NCBI RefSeq assembly: GCF_028993555.1
Contig: NZ_CP118610.1
Location: 1,240,001 to 1,304,000 of the forward strand
From: Ensifer adhaerens
Lineage (GTDB): Bacteria; Pseudomonadota; Alphaproteobacteria; Rhizobiales; Rhizobiaceae
Length of the DNA stretch: 64,000 nucleotides
Direction: 5' to 3'
In this document: positions 29,350-39,154 of the stretch, piece after piece
Position numbering within the stretch: position 1 is the first letter of the stretch
How the letters are laid out: each line of letters starts with the position of its first letter
Made by a program: the position numbers and the translations under genes
The notes under the pieces: model-generated
Databases searched by the model: none
The model's input: only the letters and a program-made list of their open reading frames with translations
What the model was told of the DNA's origin: nothing

Positions 29350-30795
29350 ATGGCTGAGAATTACGACGTCATCGTCATCGGTTCGGGTCCGGGAGGCTAT
29401 ATCGCCGCCATTCGTGCGGCACAGCTGGGTCTCAAGACCGCGGTTGTCGAGCGCGAACATCTGGCCGGCATCTGCTCCAACTGGGGCTGCATCCCGACCA
29501 AGGCGCTGCTGCGTTCGGCCGAGGTTCTGCACTACGCCCAGCATCCGGGTGCCTATGGCGTGAAGATCGAAGGCACGGTGACGCCGGACCTGAAGGCGAT
29601 CGTTGCCCGTTCTCGCGGCATTGCCGAGCGCATGAACGGCGGCGTCGGCTTCCTGATGAAGAAGAACAAGGTCGATGTGATCTGGGGCGAAGCCAAGCTC
29701 ACGAAGCCCGGCGAGATCGTTGTCGGCAAGTCGACCAAGCCTGTCGTCCAGCCGCAGGCGCCGTTGCCGAAGAACACCAAGGGCGAAGGCACCTACACCG
29801 CCAAGCACATCATCATCGCGACCGGTGCCCGTCCGCGCGCACTGCCCGGCATCGAGCCCGATGGCAAGCTGATCTGGACCTATTTCGAGGCGATGAAGCC
29901 GGAGGAAATGCCAAAGTCGCTGCTGGTCATGGGCTCGGGCGCGATCGGTATCGAGTTTGCCTCGTTCTACCGCACCATGGGTGTCGACGTGACCGTCGTT
30001 GAAGTCATGCCGACCGTCATGCCGGTCGAAGACGCCGAAATCTCGGGCGTCGCCAAGAAGCAGTTCGAGAAGCAGGGCATGAAGATCCATCTTCAGGCCA
30101 AGGTGACGAAGGTCGAAAAGGCCGCCAACTCGATCACCGCCCATGTCGAGATGAAGGACGGCAAGGTCGAGAAGATCACTGCCGATCGCATGATCTCGGC
30201 CGTCGGCGTCCAGGGCAACATCGAGAACCTCGGCCTCGAAACGCTCGGGGTTAAGACCGACCGTGGCTGCATCGTCATCGACGGCTACGGCAAGACCAAT
30301 GTTCCCGGCGTCTACGCGATCGGCGACGTTGCCGGCCCCCCGATGCTCGCTCACAAGGCCGAGCACGAGGCCGTCATCTGCGTCGAGAAGATTGCCGGCC
30401 TGCCGAACGTCCACCCGATGGACAAGCTGAAGATTCCGGGCTGCACCTATTGCCACCCGCAGGTCGCTTCCGTCGGTCTTACCGAAGCCAAGGCCAAGGA
30501 ACTCGGCCGCGACATCCGCGTCGGTCGCTTCCCCTTCGTTGCCAATGGCAAGGCGATCGCGCTTGGCGAGGACCAGGGCCTGGTCAAGACGATCTTCGAC
30601 AAGAAGACCGGTGAACTGCTCGGCGCCCACATGGTCGGCGCAGAAGTCACCGAGCTCATCCAGGGCTTTGTCGTCGCGATGAACCTCGAGACGACGGAAG
30701 AAGACCTGATGCACACGATCTTCCCGCATCCGACGATCTCGGAGACGATGAAGGAAAGCGTGCTCGACGCTTACGGCCGCGCGCTCAACGCCTGA
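29350..30795 (+). CDS. lpd: Dihydrolipoamide dehydrogenase (E3)
   Basis: 481 residues. FAD motif IVIGSGPGGYIAAIRAAQ at the start; redox disulfide Cys42/Cys47 in GICSNWGCIPTKA; NAD motif LLVMGSGAIGIEFASFY; FAD closing motif VYAIGDVAGPPMLAHKAEHE; catalytic His460 and Glu465 in FPHPTISE. Reoxidises dihydrolipoamide for the pyruvate dehydrogenase complex. An insert of about 15 Lys/Pro-rich residues (TKPVVQPQAPLPKNTKG) precedes the IIIATGARP strand, which lengthens it slightly compared with the usual 465. Confidence 0.96.
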   Translation: MAENYDVIVIGSGPGGYIAAIRAAQLGLKTAVVEREHLAGICSNWGCIPTKALLRSAEVLHYAQHPGAYGVKIEGTVTPDLKAIVARSRGIAERMNGGVGFLMKKNKVDVIWGEAKLTKPGEIVVGKSTKPVVQPQAPLPKNTKGEGTYTAKHIIIATGARPRALPGIEPDGKLIWTYFEAMKPEEMPKSLLVMGSGAIGIEFASFYRTMGVDVTVVEVMPTVMPVEDAEISGVAKKQFEKQGMKIHLQAKVTKVEKAANSITAHVEMKDGKVEKITADRMISAVGVQGNIENLGLETLGVKTDRGCIVIDGYGKTNVPGVYAIGDVAGPPMLAHKAEHEAVICVEKIAGLPNVHPMDKLKIPGCTYCHPQVASVGLTEAKAKELGRDIRVGRFPFVANGKAIALGEDQGLVKTIFDKKTGELLGAHMVGAEVTELIQGFVVAMNLETTEEDLMHTIFPHPTISETMKESVLDAYGRALNA

Positions 30796-30869
30796 TAGTT
30801 TCGGCGCCCGAGCTTTTGGTGTAATTTTGGCATTGCTAATGGACTCATTTTCAGTGCAAGGAGGCCAAA

Positions 30870-31121
30870 ATGAGCGTGAACGGCGTCGGTATTCTGGCTG
30901 CGATCATCGTCGGCGGGTTGGCCGGGTGGCTCGCGGAGAAGTTCATGGGCAGCAGCATGGGGCTGATCATGAACATATTGCTCGGCATCATCGGTGCGGT
31001 GGTGCTGAATTTTGTGCTGGCGGCCTTCGGCATGGCCTATGCCGGCTGGGTAGCCTACCTGGTCATCGGCTTTATCGGCGCTTGCCTGTTGATTGCCGCT
31101 GGTCGAGTCGTAAAACGATAG
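30870..31121 (+). CDS. GlsB/YeaQ/YmgE-type small stress membrane protein
   Basis: 83 residues with three hydrophobic helices and the Gly-rich pattern IIVGGLAGWLAEKFMGSSMGL, then NILLGIIGAVVLNFVL: the transglycosylase-associated (GlsB) family of inner-membrane, stress-induced proteins. AAGGAGG eight bases ahead gives a strong ribosome site. Followed by a long hairpin. Confidence 0.88.
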   Translation: MSVNGVGILAAIIVGGLAGWLAEKFMGSSMGLIMNILLGIIGAVVLNFVLAAFGMAYAGWVAYLVIGFIGACLLIAAGRVVKR

Positions 31122-31160
31122 TCTGCCGGGCCATCTGTGCTTCCGTCGGGCACCAACTTA

Positions 31161-31191
31161 AGACGGCCTGACTTTTCCTGTCGGGCCGTCT
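31161..31191. terminator. Long hairpin between the GlsB-type gene and lipA
   Basis: AGACGGCC-T-GAC pairs with GTC-G-GGCCGTCT around loop TTTTCCT; the flank is TATATAGAG, without a T tract. Could be a terminator or an element in the lipA leader. Confidence 0.45.
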
Positions 31192-31252
31192 ATATAGAGC
31201 GAAAATGGGTCATCCGGCCTGATGCCGGTCCCGCCGCGACGAGGAAGACAGT

Positions 31253-32221
31253 ATGGTAACGGTATTCGATGCCGTCTCTGACCGGGCGCAACGCGTCCGC
31301 CACCCGGAAAAGGCGCACAAGCCCGATACGGAAGTGATGCGCAAGCCGGAGTGGATCCGCGTCAAGGCGCCGATGTCCAAGGGCTACCAGGAGACGCGCG
31401 AGCTGGTGCGGTCGCACAAGCTGGTGACAGTGTGCGAGGAAGCCGGGTGCCCGAACATCGGCGAATGCTGGGACAAGAAGCACGCCACCTTCATGATCAT
31501 GGGCGAGATCTGTACCCGCGCCTGCGCCTTCTGCAATGTCGCGACCGGCAAGCCGAATGCGCTCGACATGGAAGAGCCGGCCAACATCGCCAAGGCCGTC
31601 AAGCAGATGGGCCTCAGCCACGTTGTCATCACCTCCGTCGACCGTGACGATCTGGAAGACGGTGGTGCCGAACACTTCGAGAAGGTCATCTGGGCGATCC
31701 GCGAAGCGTCGCCGGCGACGACCATCGAGATCCTGACACCGGACTTCCTGAAGAAGCCGGGCGCTCTGGAGCGTGTCGTCGCCGCCAAGCCCGACGTCTT
31801 CAACCACAACATGGAAACGGTGCCGGGCAATTATCTGACGGTCCGCCCGGGCGCACGCTACTTCCATTCCGTGCGCCTGCTGCAGCGGGTCAAGGAACTC
31901 GATCCGACAATGTTCACCAAGTCCGGTATCATGGTCGGCCTCGGCGAAGAGCGCAACGAAGTGCTGCAACTGATGGACGACCTCAGGACCGCCGACGTCG
32001 ACTTCCTGACGATCGGCCAGTATCTGCAGCCGACGCGCAAGCACCACAAGGTCGAGAAATTCGTGACGCCCGAGGAGTTCAAGTCCTACGAGACCGTCGC
32101 CTATACCAAGGGCTTCCTGATGGTTTCGTCGAGCCCGCTGACGCGCTCCTCGCACCATGCCGGTGACGACTTCGCCCGCCTCAGGGCGGCTCGGGAGAAG
32201 AAGCTGCAGGCCGCCGAGTAA
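31253..32221 (+). CDS. lipA: Lipoyl synthase (radical SAM)
   Basis: 322 residues. Inserts two sulfurs into octanoyl-E2 lipoyl domains. The auxiliary cluster motif is [12 protein letters not shown] (C-x4-C-x5-C) and the radical-SAM cluster is CTRACAFC (C-x3-C-x2-C); [15 protein letters not shown] and the C-terminal [10 protein letters not shown] (RSSYHA-like) are also diagnostic. Its proximity to the pdh genes makes functional sense, since PdhB and PdhC each carry a lipoyl domain. A strong terminator follows. Confidence 0.97.
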   Translation: MVTVFDAVSDRAQRVRHPEKAHKPDTEVMRKPEWIRVKAPMSKGYQETRELVRSHKLVTVCEEAGCPNIGECWDKKHATFMIMGEICTRACAFCNVATGKPNALDMEEPANIAKAVKQMGLSHVVITSVDRDDLEDGGAEHFEKVIWAIREASPATTIEILTPDFLKKPGALERVVAAKPDVFNHNMETVPGNYLTVRPGARYFHSVRLLQRVKELDPTMFTKSGIMVGLGEERNEVLQLMDDLRTADVDFLTIGQYLQPTRKHHKVEKFVTPEEFKSYETVAYTKGFLMVSSSPLTRSSHHAGDDFARLRAAREKKLQAAE

Positions 32222-32249
32222 GGCAGGCGGCGTTTTCGAGAACGATCTG

Positions 32250-32279
32250 CTCCGGCGCTTGCGCCGGAGTTTTGTTTTT
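32250..32279 (+). terminator. Terminator after lipA
   Basis: Perfect stem CTCCGGCG / CGCCGGAG with loop CTTG, followed by TTTTGTTTTT. Confidence 0.92.
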
Positions 32280-32372
32280 GGGGAGGATATCGGAGCGGCA
32301 ACTGGCCGTTCGCGCAAAGCTTGCATCCTCCGTCCCGATCGCCTAACGGCTGTTTCGGGAGGACGCGAGCCG

Positions 32373-32939
32373 ATGCCGCGACACATCAGCAGCTGGGACG
32401 ATGCGGCGTTGCAGCTCAGAGGCGCGCAGCGCATCCTTGTGATCGGCTGCTCCGGCAGCGGCAAGAGTACGCTTTCCCGTCACCTGTCTGGACGGCTCGA
32501 CCTGCCGCATCTGTCAATGGACCGGGAATTCTTCTGGCTGCCGGGATGGCAACTGCGGCCGCGGCAGGAAATGCTTGCCCTGATCTCCAGGGCTGCGGCC
32601 GGCGAACGCTGGATCATGGATGGTACCAGTCCGAAGACGCTGCCGCTCCGCCTTCCGCGCACGCAAATGGTGATCTGGATGCGGCCGCCGCGCTGGGTTT
32701 CGCTTCGCGGTGTGCTCTGGCGCTGGTTCGCCTACTGGAAAAAGACCCGCCCGGATATGGCCGACGATTGTCCGGAGAAGGTCGATCTCGAATTCCTTCG
32801 CTACATCTGGAACTTCGAGAAAAGGGATGCGGTTGAGATCGAGACGCAGCTGGCCGGTCGCGCCGACCTGCCGGTTCTCGTGTTGAAATCGCACGCGGAA
32901 ACGGCGTTACTACTTGCGAAGATAGAGTGGGGCGACTAG
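32373..32939 (+). CDS. P-loop kinase-like protein (adenylate-kinase-related, FlaR/topology-modulation type)
   Basis: 188 residues. Walker A is IGCSGSGKST (about 25-34), followed by LSRHLSGRLDLPHLSMDREFF; a downstream WIMDGTSPKTLPLRL and VIWMRPPRWVSLRGVLWRW fit the nucleoside-kinase fold of the so-called DNA topology modulation protein group. The ATG has a GGGAGG upstream. Function is not established for this group; a small-molecule kinase is likeliest. Confidence 0.78.
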   Translation: MPRHISSWDDAALQLRGAQRILVIGCSGSGKSTLSRHLSGRLDLPHLSMDREFFWLPGWQLRPRQEMLALISRAAAGERWIMDGTSPKTLPLRLPRTQMVIWMRPPRWVSLRGVLWRWFAYWKKTRPDMADDCPEKVDLEFLRYIWNFEKRDAVEIETQLAGRADLPVLVLKSHAETALLLAKIEWGD

Positions 32940-32948
32940 CTCTCGATC

Positions 32949-33398
32949 ATGCCGCATTTCGAAACCAACCACGTCGTCAAGCATACCGCCGACCAGATGT
33001 TCGATCTCGTCGCCGATGTCGAGCGCTATCCCGAGTTCCTGCCGCTCTGCGAGGCACTGACGGTGCGCACGCGCAAGGAGCGCGACGGCAAGGTGCTGCT
33101 ACTGGCCGACATGACCGTCGGCTACAAGGCGATCCGCGAGACCTTCACGACACAGGTGCTACTGAACAAGGCCGAGCGCGCGATCGACGTCAAATACATC
33201 GATGGGCCGTTCAAGTATCTCGACAACCGCTGGCGCTTCGAGCCCTCGGGCGAAGGGCAGTCGGCCGTGCATTTCTACATCGACTACGAGTTCAAGAGCC
33301 GCATCCTCGGTGCGCTGATGGGCTCGATGTTCGACCGCGCCTTCCGCATGTTCTCGGACGCCTTCGAAAAGCGCGCCGACAAGATCTATTCCGCCTGA
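32949..33398 (+). CDS. Coq10/RatA-type START-domain protein
   Basis: 149 residues forming one SRPBCC/START barrel: VVKHTADQMFDLVADVERYPEFLPLC at the start and FYIDYEFKSRILGALMGSMFD near the end are typical of the Coq10/RatA group. Coq10 proteins bind polyprenyl quinones and assist respiration. Nine bases follow the previous stop. Its 3' end overlaps the convergent CinA-like gene by 13 bases. Confidence 0.88.
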   Translation: MPHFETNHVVKHTADQMFDLVADVERYPEFLPLCEALTVRTRKERDGKVLLLADMTVGYKAIRETFTTQVLLNKAERAIDVKYIDGPFKYLDNRWRFEPSGEGQSAVHFYIDYEFKSRILGALMGSMFDRAFRMFSDAFEKRADKIYSA

Positions 33399-33883
33399 GC
33401 GATTTCCCTGAGCATTTCGAGCGCGGTGCGGACGGTCTCAAGCCGAACGCTGCTGCGGCCGATATCGCCATAGCGCATCTCCCGGTGCAGCATCTGGCCG
33501 TTGCGCCCTGATGCCGCAAGGTGCACGAGACCAACGGGCTTCTCGGCCGAGCCGCCACTAGGGCCGGCAATGCCGGTGACGGCAACGGCGAAATCCGCTG
33601 CCGAATGCGAGACCGCACCACGCGCCATTTCGATTGCAGTGTCCCGCGAAACAGCGCCGTGGGCTGCAAGCGTCGTAGTCTCCACGCCGAGCATGGCGAC
33701 CTTCGCTTCGTTGGAGTAGGTGACGAAGCCCCGATCGACGACCGCGGACGAACCGGAAATCTCGGTTAGCGCCCCGGCGATCAGGCCGCCGGTGCAGGAT
33801 TCGGCGGTGGCGACCTTGAGGCCCCGTGCCGTGAACCTGGCGATGATTTCACCGGCCTTGACTTCGATATCGGCAGGCCACAT
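33386..33883 (-). CDS. CinA C-terminal domain protein (nicotinamide-nucleotide amidase)
   Basis: 165 residues, equal to the stand-alone amidase domain (PncC type). Core motif VATAESCTGGLIAGALTE with the catalytic Ser/Cys region, VTYSNEAKVAMLGV, AHGAVSRDTAIEMA, AVTGIAGPSGG and EKPVGLVHLA. Deamidates NMN to NaMN. The ATG overlaps the ispDF stop (TGATG), so it is coupled to ispDF. Confidence 0.9.
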   Translation of the reverse strand: MWPADIEVKAGEIIARFTARGLKVATAESCTGGLIAGALTEISGSSAVVDRGFVTYSNEAKVAMLGVETTTLAAHGAVSRDTAIEMARGAVSHSAADFAVAVTGIAGPSGGSAEKPVGLVHLAASGRNGQMLHREMRYGDIGRSSVRLETVRTALEMLREIAQAE

Positions 33884-35088
33884 CACGCAAGGTTCCCATA
33901 AACGACGGTGGCTGTGGCAATGGCGGCAATGCCTTCATCTCGGCCAACGAAGCCGAGGCGTTCGTTGGTCGTCGCCTTCACCGAGCAGCGGTCGAGCGAA
34001 ATCCCCAGCATGTCAGCGAGGTTTTCGCGCATCGTCAAACGGTGCGGCCCTACCTTCGGTGCTTCCGCGATCAGGGAAACGTCCGCATTGGTGATGATGC
34101 CGCCACGCTCGCGCACGATCCGTGCAGCATGTTCGAGGAAGATCCGCGAAGGCGCGCCCTTCCATTGCGGGTCGGATGGCGGGAAATGGTCACCGATATC
34201 GCCGGCGCCACAGGTGGCAAGCAGCGCGTCGGTGAGCGCGTGCAGCGCCACATCGGCATCGGAATGACCCGAGAGCTTTTTCGAGTGTGGAATGAACACA
34301 CCGCAGAGTGTCACGCCGTCGCCCTCGATCAACTGGTGCACGTCGTAACCGTTGCCCGTGCGCACATCGGGCAGGGCGGTGCGCTTGAGTTTCTCGTCGG
34401 CCATGGCGATATCCCTTTTCAGCGTAAGCTTGACATTGTCGACCGTGCCCTCGACGAGGACGACTTTGAGGCCGGCCCATTCGGCGATCGAGGCATCGTC
34501 TGTAAAGTCAGTGCGGCCGCTCTTGGATGCATCCCGGTGAGCAGCAAGAATGGCCGGAAGATCAAATGTCTGCGGTGTCTGCGCGCCGTAGAGACCGTCG
34601 CGCGGCACCGTCTCCAGCACGACGCCATCCTTGCCCGCGCGCTTCAGCGTGTCGGCGACGGCGACCGCCGGCAACACGGCTTTGACCTCGCCGTCGAGCG
34701 CGGCGGCGCAGCGCGAAAGCAGTGCGTGATCGGCAAAGGGACGGACCGCATCGTGGATCATCACATAGCCGGCGCCGGTTTCAGCCAGGGCCTCGAGGCC
34801 GGCGAGCACGGAGATCTGCCGGGTCGCGCCACCATGCACGATGATTACATCGCCGGCCACAGCGCGTTTGCGTGCAGCATCGAACAAAGCCTCGTCGTCC
34901 GGGTGGATGACGACGACGATCGGGCCAGCGCCCGGCCATGTCGCGAAAGTGTCAAGCGTATGGGCGATAACGGGGCGGCCGCCGATGGTTCGATACTGCT
35001 TCGGGCCTTCGGCGGATTGCCCGGCGCGTTCGCCGCGTCCGGCCGCAACGATCACCACGCCGCACTTAAGCTGTTCTTGAGGCTGCAT
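33883..35088 (-). CDS. ispDF: Bifunctional IspD-IspF (MEP isoprenoid pathway)
   Basis: 401 residues. Residues 1-235 are IspD (MEP cytidylyltransferase): [43 protein letters not shown] and a TDDASIAEW site. Residues 240-401 are IspF (ME-cPP synthase): GNGYDVHQL with the zinc ligands, [39 protein letters not shown] and the [13 protein letters not shown] end. The fusion is common in alphaproteobacteria. The ATG chosen precedes the IspD strand; an ATG seven codons further upstream is possible. The non-overlapping frame further upstream is not family-like. Confidence 0.96.
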   Translation of the reverse strand: MQPQEQLKCGVVIVAAGRGERAGQSAEGPKQYRTIGGRPVIAHTLDTFATWPGAGPIVVVIHPDDEALFDAARKRAVAGDVIIVHGGATRQISVLAGLEALAETGAGYVMIHDAVRPFADHALLSRCAAALDGEVKAVLPAVAVADTLKRAGKDGVVLETVPRDGLYGAQTPQTFDLPAILAAHRDASKSGRTDFTDDASIAEWAGLKVVLVEGTVDNVKLTLKRDIAMADEKLKRTALPDVRTGNGYDVHQLIEGDGVTLCGVFIPHSKKLSGHSDADVALHALTDALLATCGAGDIGDHFPPSDPQWKGAPSRIFLEHAARIVRERGGIITNADVSLIAEAPKVGPHRLTMRENLADMLGISLDRCSVKATTNERLGFVGRDEGIAAIATATVVYGNLA

Positions 35089-35181
35089 CTTCTGTATGAG
35101 GTCCCGCATTCGCCGATCTTCGCGGTGATGTACCGCGAAGGGTCGCGCTTTGCCAGCAGTTCTCGTTTCTTCCGGCCACCG

Positions 35182-35212
35182 TGGCGCGTCTTGAAAGACG
35201 CGCGGCGCTGTA
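35182..35212 (+). repeat. Dispersed palindromic element, copy 2
   Basis: Nine-base stem GCGCGTCTT / AAGACGCGC with a GA loop, then GGCGCTGTAAGCCG. It matches the unit after eno in stem and in the CGCTGTAA tail. It lies in the ispDF-dusB divergent gap. Confidence 0.6.
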
Positions 35213-35289
35213 AGCCGGGAAATTTGCGCAAGGCGCCGAAATCGCTTGGCAAGCCCGAGAACAATGTCTAAAAATAGTGCAGGAACAAC

Positions 35290-36333
35290 ATGTGCCTGAA
35301 AGATATGCATTTGCCAATTCCGGCTCTTTCGTCTCCGCTCCGGATCGGGACTATCGAACTCCGCAATCGCGTTGCGCTCGCCCCCATGTCCGGCGTTACC
35401 GACCTGCCGTTCCGGCGGCTTGCATGGCGTTATGGCGCAGGCTTCGTCGTGACCGAGATGGTTGCAAGCCGTGAGCTGGTCGGAAATGCCCAGGAATCCT
35501 GGGTGCGTCTCAAGAACTCGGGCATCAAGCCGCACATCGTCCAGTTGGCCGGCCGTGAGGCCCATTGGATGGCGGAGGCCGCCAAGATCGCTGCAGACAA
35601 TGGCGCCGATATCATCGACATCAACATGGGTTGCCCGGCCAAGAAGGTGACGGGTGGCTACTCCGGCTCGGCGCTCATGCGCGATCCCGATCACGCCCTG
35701 TCGCTGGTGGAGGCGACGGTGAATGCCGTTGATGTGCCGGTGACATTGAAGATGCGGCTCGGCTGGGACGAAAACTCGATCAACGCGCCGCTGATTGCCA
35801 AGCGCGCTGAGGACGCCGGGGTAAAGGCGATCACCGTGCATGGCCGCACGCGCATGCAGTTTTACAACGGCAAGGCGGATTGGGATGCCATTCGCCGGGT
35901 CCGCGAGGTCATTACAGTCCCGCTGGTCGCCAATGGCGATGTGGAGACGATTGCTGACGCGGAAGAGATTCTTCGGCGGTCGGGCGCTGACGCCGTCATG
36001 GCCGGGCGGTCATCGCAGGGCCGACCTTGGCACATCGGCCTTCTCGCCGGCGCTGTCGAGCACCCGTCGCAGCCGGAAATCGCCGATATCTTTGCGGAGC
36101 ACTACGAAATGATGCTCGAATTCTATGGCGTCGACGTCGCCGTGCGGCACGCGCGCAAACATGTCGCCTGGTACCTTGATCGCTTTGCTCCCGACATCGC
36201 AGGTACGGAAAAGGCGGCGATCCTGACATCGACCGATGCGCGGTTCGTCTGCGACAAGGCACGCGCCGTGATACTCGACGCGGCGCCGGCCAAGCTCGTT
36301 GGCGAGGCGGTCGCAGAAGGGATTGCCGCATGA
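35290..36333 (+). CDS. dusB: tRNA-dihydrouridine synthase (NifR3)
   Basis: 347 residues. Flavin-dependent reduction of uridines in tRNA. Motifs: [19 protein letters not shown] (FMN site), FVVTEMVAS, the catalytic Cys in [38 protein letters not shown] and [17 protein letters not shown] is upstream of the ATG. Historically named nifR3 as first gene of nifR3-ntrB-ntrC in rhizobia and relatives, exactly the arrangement here; the stop overlaps ntrB by four bases. Confidence 0.96.
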   Translation: MCLKDMHLPIPALSSPLRIGTIELRNRVALAPMSGVTDLPFRRLAWRYGAGFVVTEMVASRELVGNAQESWVRLKNSGIKPHIVQLAGREAHWMAEAAKIAADNGADIIDINMGCPAKKVTGGYSGSALMRDPDHALSLVEATVNAVDVPVTLKMRLGWDENSINAPLIAKRAEDAGVKAITVHGRTRMQFYNGKADWDAIRRVREVITVPLVANGDVETIADAEEILRRSGADAVMAGRSSQGRPWHIGLLAGAVEHPSQPEIADIFAEHYEMMLEFYGVDVAVRHARKHVAWYLDRFAPDIAGTEKAAILTSTDARFVCDKARAVILDAAPAKLVGEAVAEGIAA

Positions 36334-37481
36334 CCGAGAAACCGAGCATTCCCGATGCAGCCGCCAACAGTCTGTCGATGTCAGTTCTGAACGCCATTCA
36401 GAACCCCGTGATTTTGGTCGATGCCAATGGTTTGGTGGCGTTTGCCAACTGGGAAGCCGAATCGTTTTTCGGCGCCAGCGCCAACCATCTGGCGCGGCAC
36501 AACATCAGCGCCTTCATCCCCTTCGGCAGTCCGCTGCTGACCCTGATCGAGCAGGTGCGCGAGCGCAAAGCGCCGGTGAATGAGTACCGCGTCGACCTGA
36601 GTTCGCCGCGTCTCGGCGCCGACAAGCTTGTTGATCTCTATGTCGCCCCGGTTCTTTCCGAGCCCGGTGCGGTCGTCGTCGTCTTTCAGGAGCGCTCGAT
36701 GGCCGACAAGATCGACAGGCAACTGACCCATCGCGGCGCTGCCCGTTCGGTGACGGGGCTTGCCTCGATGCTGGCGCACGAAATCAAGAACCCGCTGTCG
36801 GGCATCCGCGGCGCAGCCCAACTGCTGGAAACCTCCGTCAATGACGAAGACAGGGCACTGACACGGCTGATCTGTGATGAGACCGACCGCATTGTCTCGC
36901 TGGTCGATCGCATGGAGGTGTTTTCCGACGAGCGCCCGGTGGATCGTGTGCCGCTAAACATCCATTCGGTGCTCGACCATGTGAAGGCGATCGCCAAGGC
37001 AGGCTTTGCTCGACACATCAAGTTCGCAGAGAACTACGATCCGTCCCTGCCGCCCGTTTATGCCAACCGCGACCAACTGGTTCAGGTGTTCCTGAACCTG
37101 ATCAAGAATGCGGCCGAAGCGATCGGCGACCGCAGCGATGGCGAAATCGTGCTGACGACGGCCTATAGGCCGGGCATCCGCCTGTCGGTCGCCGGGACGC
37201 GCGAGAAAATCTCGTTGCCGCTGGAGTTCTGCGTGCACGACAATGGGCCGGGCGTCCCGTCCGACCTGCTGCCGCTGCTCTTCGATCCTTTCATCACCAC
37301 AAAGACCAATGGTTCCGGCCTGGGGCTCGCGCTGGTCGCCAAGATCATCGGTGCCCACGGCGGCATCGTCGAATGCGACAGCCAGCAGAACCGCACGACT
37401 TTCCGTGTCCTGATGCCGGCCTCCAAAGGCCAGGCAGCGGATGAAGACGACATGCCGATGACAAAAGGAAACCTTGCATGA
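36330..37481 (+). CDS. ntrB: Nitrogen regulation sensor kinase NtrB
   Basis: 383 residues, no membrane segment. A PAS domain (about 18-120, [20 protein letters not shown]) precedes the HisKA domain with autophosphorylated His150 in [20 protein letters not shown], and an ATPase domain with NLIKNAAEA (N box), DNGPGVP (G1) and [11 protein letters not shown] (G2). With PII it phosphorylates or dephosphorylates NtrC according to nitrogen status. Overlaps dusB and ntrC by four bases each, so all three are translationally coupled. Confidence 0.96.
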   Translation: MTEKPSIPDAAANSLSMSVLNAIQNPVILVDANGLVAFANWEAESFFGASANHLARHNISAFIPFGSPLLTLIEQVRERKAPVNEYRVDLSSPRLGADKLVDLYVAPVLSEPGAVVVVFQERSMADKIDRQLTHRGAARSVTGLASMLAHEIKNPLSGIRGAAQLLETSVNDEDRALTRLICDETDRIVSLVDRMEVFSDERPVDRVPLNIHSVLDHVKAIAKAGFARHIKFAENYDPSLPPVYANRDQLVQVFLNLIKNAAEAIGDRSDGEIVLTTAYRPGIRLSVAGTREKISLPLEFCVHDNGPGVPSDLLPLLFDPFITTKTNGSGLGLALVAKIIGAHGGIVECDSQQNRTTFRVLMPASKGQAADEDDMPMTKGNLA

Positions 37482-38932
37482 CGGGTGCCACGATCCTCGT
37501 TGCGGATGACGATGCCGCCATTCGTACCGTGCTGAACCAGGCGCTGAGCCGCGCCGGCTACGATGTCCGCATCACCTCCAATGCAGCGACGCTGTGGCGC
37601 TGGATCGCAGCGGGCGACGGCGACCTCGTCGTGACCGATGTTGTCATGCCCGATGAGAATGCCTTCGATCTCCTGCCGCGCATCAAGAAGGCGCGCCCCG
37701 ATCTGCCCGTGCTGGTCATGAGCGCCCAAAACACCTTCATGACGGCGATCAAGGCTTCGGAGAAGGGCGCCTACGACTATCTGCCCAAACCCTTCGACTT
37801 GACCGAATTGATCGGCATCATCGGTCGGGCGCTGTCGGAGCCCAAGCGCCGACCGGCCAAGCTCGACGACGACACCCAGGACGGTATGCCTTTGGTTGGC
37901 CGTTCGGCGGCGATGCAGGAAATCTACCGGGTGCTGGCGCGCCTGATGCAGACGGATCTGACCCTGATGATCACCGGCGAGTCCGGTACCGGCAAGGAAC
38001 TCGTCGCCCGCGCGCTGCACGATTATGGCAAACGTCGCAACGGCCCGTTCGTCGCGATCAACATGGCGGCGATCCCGCGCGACCTGATCGAATCGGAGCT
38101 TTTCGGCCACGAGAAGGGCGCCTTCACTGGCGCCCAGGTGCGTTCGACCGGTCGTTTTGAGCAGGCCGAGGGCGGCACGCTGTTCCTCGATGAAATCGGC
38201 GACATGCCGATGGACGCTCAGACCCGTCTCCTGCGCGTGCTGCAACAGGGCGAGTACACGACCGTTGGCGGTCGTACGCCGATCCGTTCGGACGTGCGCA
38301 TCGTGGCGGCGACCAACAAGGACCTGAAGCAATCGATCAATCAGGGCCTGTTCCGCGAAGACCTCTATTATCGCCTCAACGTCGTGCCGCTGCGTCTGCC
38401 CCCGCTGCGTGACCGCGCGGAGGATATTCCCGATCTGGTTCGCCACTTTGTCCAGCAGGCCGAAAAGGAAGGGCTGGACGTCAAGCGCTTCGATCATGAA
38501 GCGCTGGAACTGATGAAGGCTCATGCCTGGCCCGGCAATGTGCGCGAATTGGAAAACCTGGTGCGGCGCCTCACGGCACTTTATCCACAGGACGTGATCA
38601 CGCGCGAGATCATCGAAAACGAGTTGCGTTCCGAGATACCGGACAGCCCGATTGAAAAGACCGCGGTGCGGCCCGGATCGCTCACCATTTCGCAGGCTGT
38701 CGAAGAAAACATGCGCCAGTATTTTGCAAGCTTCGGCGAAGCTTTGCCTCCGGCCGGCCTATATGATCGCGTGCTTGCCGAAATGGAGTATCCGTTGATC
38801 CTTGCGGCGCTTACCGCAACCCGTGGTAACCAGATCAAGGCGGCCGATTTGCTCGGCCTCAACCGTAACACGCTGCGCAAGAAAATCCGCGAACTCGGCG
38901 TTTCGGTCTATCGCAGCTCGCGCAGCGCTTGA
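37478..38932 (+). CDS. ntrC: Nitrogen regulator NtrC (sigma-54 activator)
   Basis: 484 residues. Receiver domain 1-120 with phosphoacceptor Asp54 ([10 protein letters not shown]); AAA+ domain with Walker A GESGTGKE, the sigma-54-contacting GAFTGA loop, and Walker [14 protein letters not shown]-terminal Fis-type HTH in [19 protein letters not shown]. All parts look functional. Partner of NtrB. Confidence 0.97.
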   Translation: MTGATILVADDDAAIRTVLNQALSRAGYDVRITSNAATLWRWIAAGDGDLVVTDVVMPDENAFDLLPRIKKARPDLPVLVMSAQNTFMTAIKASEKGAYDYLPKPFDLTELIGIIGRALSEPKRRPAKLDDDTQDGMPLVGRSAAMQEIYRVLARLMQTDLTLMITGESGTGKELVARALHDYGKRRNGPFVAINMAAIPRDLIESELFGHEKGAFTGAQVRSTGRFEQAEGGTLFLDEIGDMPMDAQTRLLRVLQQGEYTTVGGRTPIRSDVRIVAATNKDLKQSINQGLFREDLYYRLNVVPLRLPPLRDRAEDIPDLVRHFVQQAEKEGLDVKRFDHEALELMKAHAWPGNVRELENLVRRLTALYPQDVITREIIENELRSEIPDSPIEKTAVRPGSLTISQAVEENMRQYFASFGEALPPAGLYDRVLAEMEYPLILAALTATRGNQIKAADLLGLNRNTLRKKIRELGVSVYRSSRSA

Positions 38933-39081
38933 CTTGGTCACAGCCACCGTTGCATTTTCGCCACAATGCGTTGCTTGAACGTGTGACGATCGCCGAATCG
39001 CGTGTCGTCGCCGTCTCGTTCAATCGATTTGACCCAATTGATTGACTGGGGCCGCAACGCAGCAGCCCATTTGGGCGGTGA

Positions 39082-39096
39082 GGTCAACCTTTGACC
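39082..39096. promoter_or_regulatory. Perfect inverted repeat in the ntrC-ntrY gap
   Basis: GGTCAA-CCT-TTGACC, about 58 bases ahead of ntrY in a 222-base gap. The symmetry suits a dimeric regulator; the site's ligand is unknown. Confidence 0.35.
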
Positions 39097-39154
39097 AGAG
39101 AATGCTAGCAAGTGATGCCGTCGCCGTTAGGCGCCGGTTGGGGGAACGCTTTTG

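Noticed and set aside
37163..38524. 453-codon minus-strand frame opposite ntrB-ntrC
   Set aside because: Antisense of two coupled regulator genes with clear motifs.
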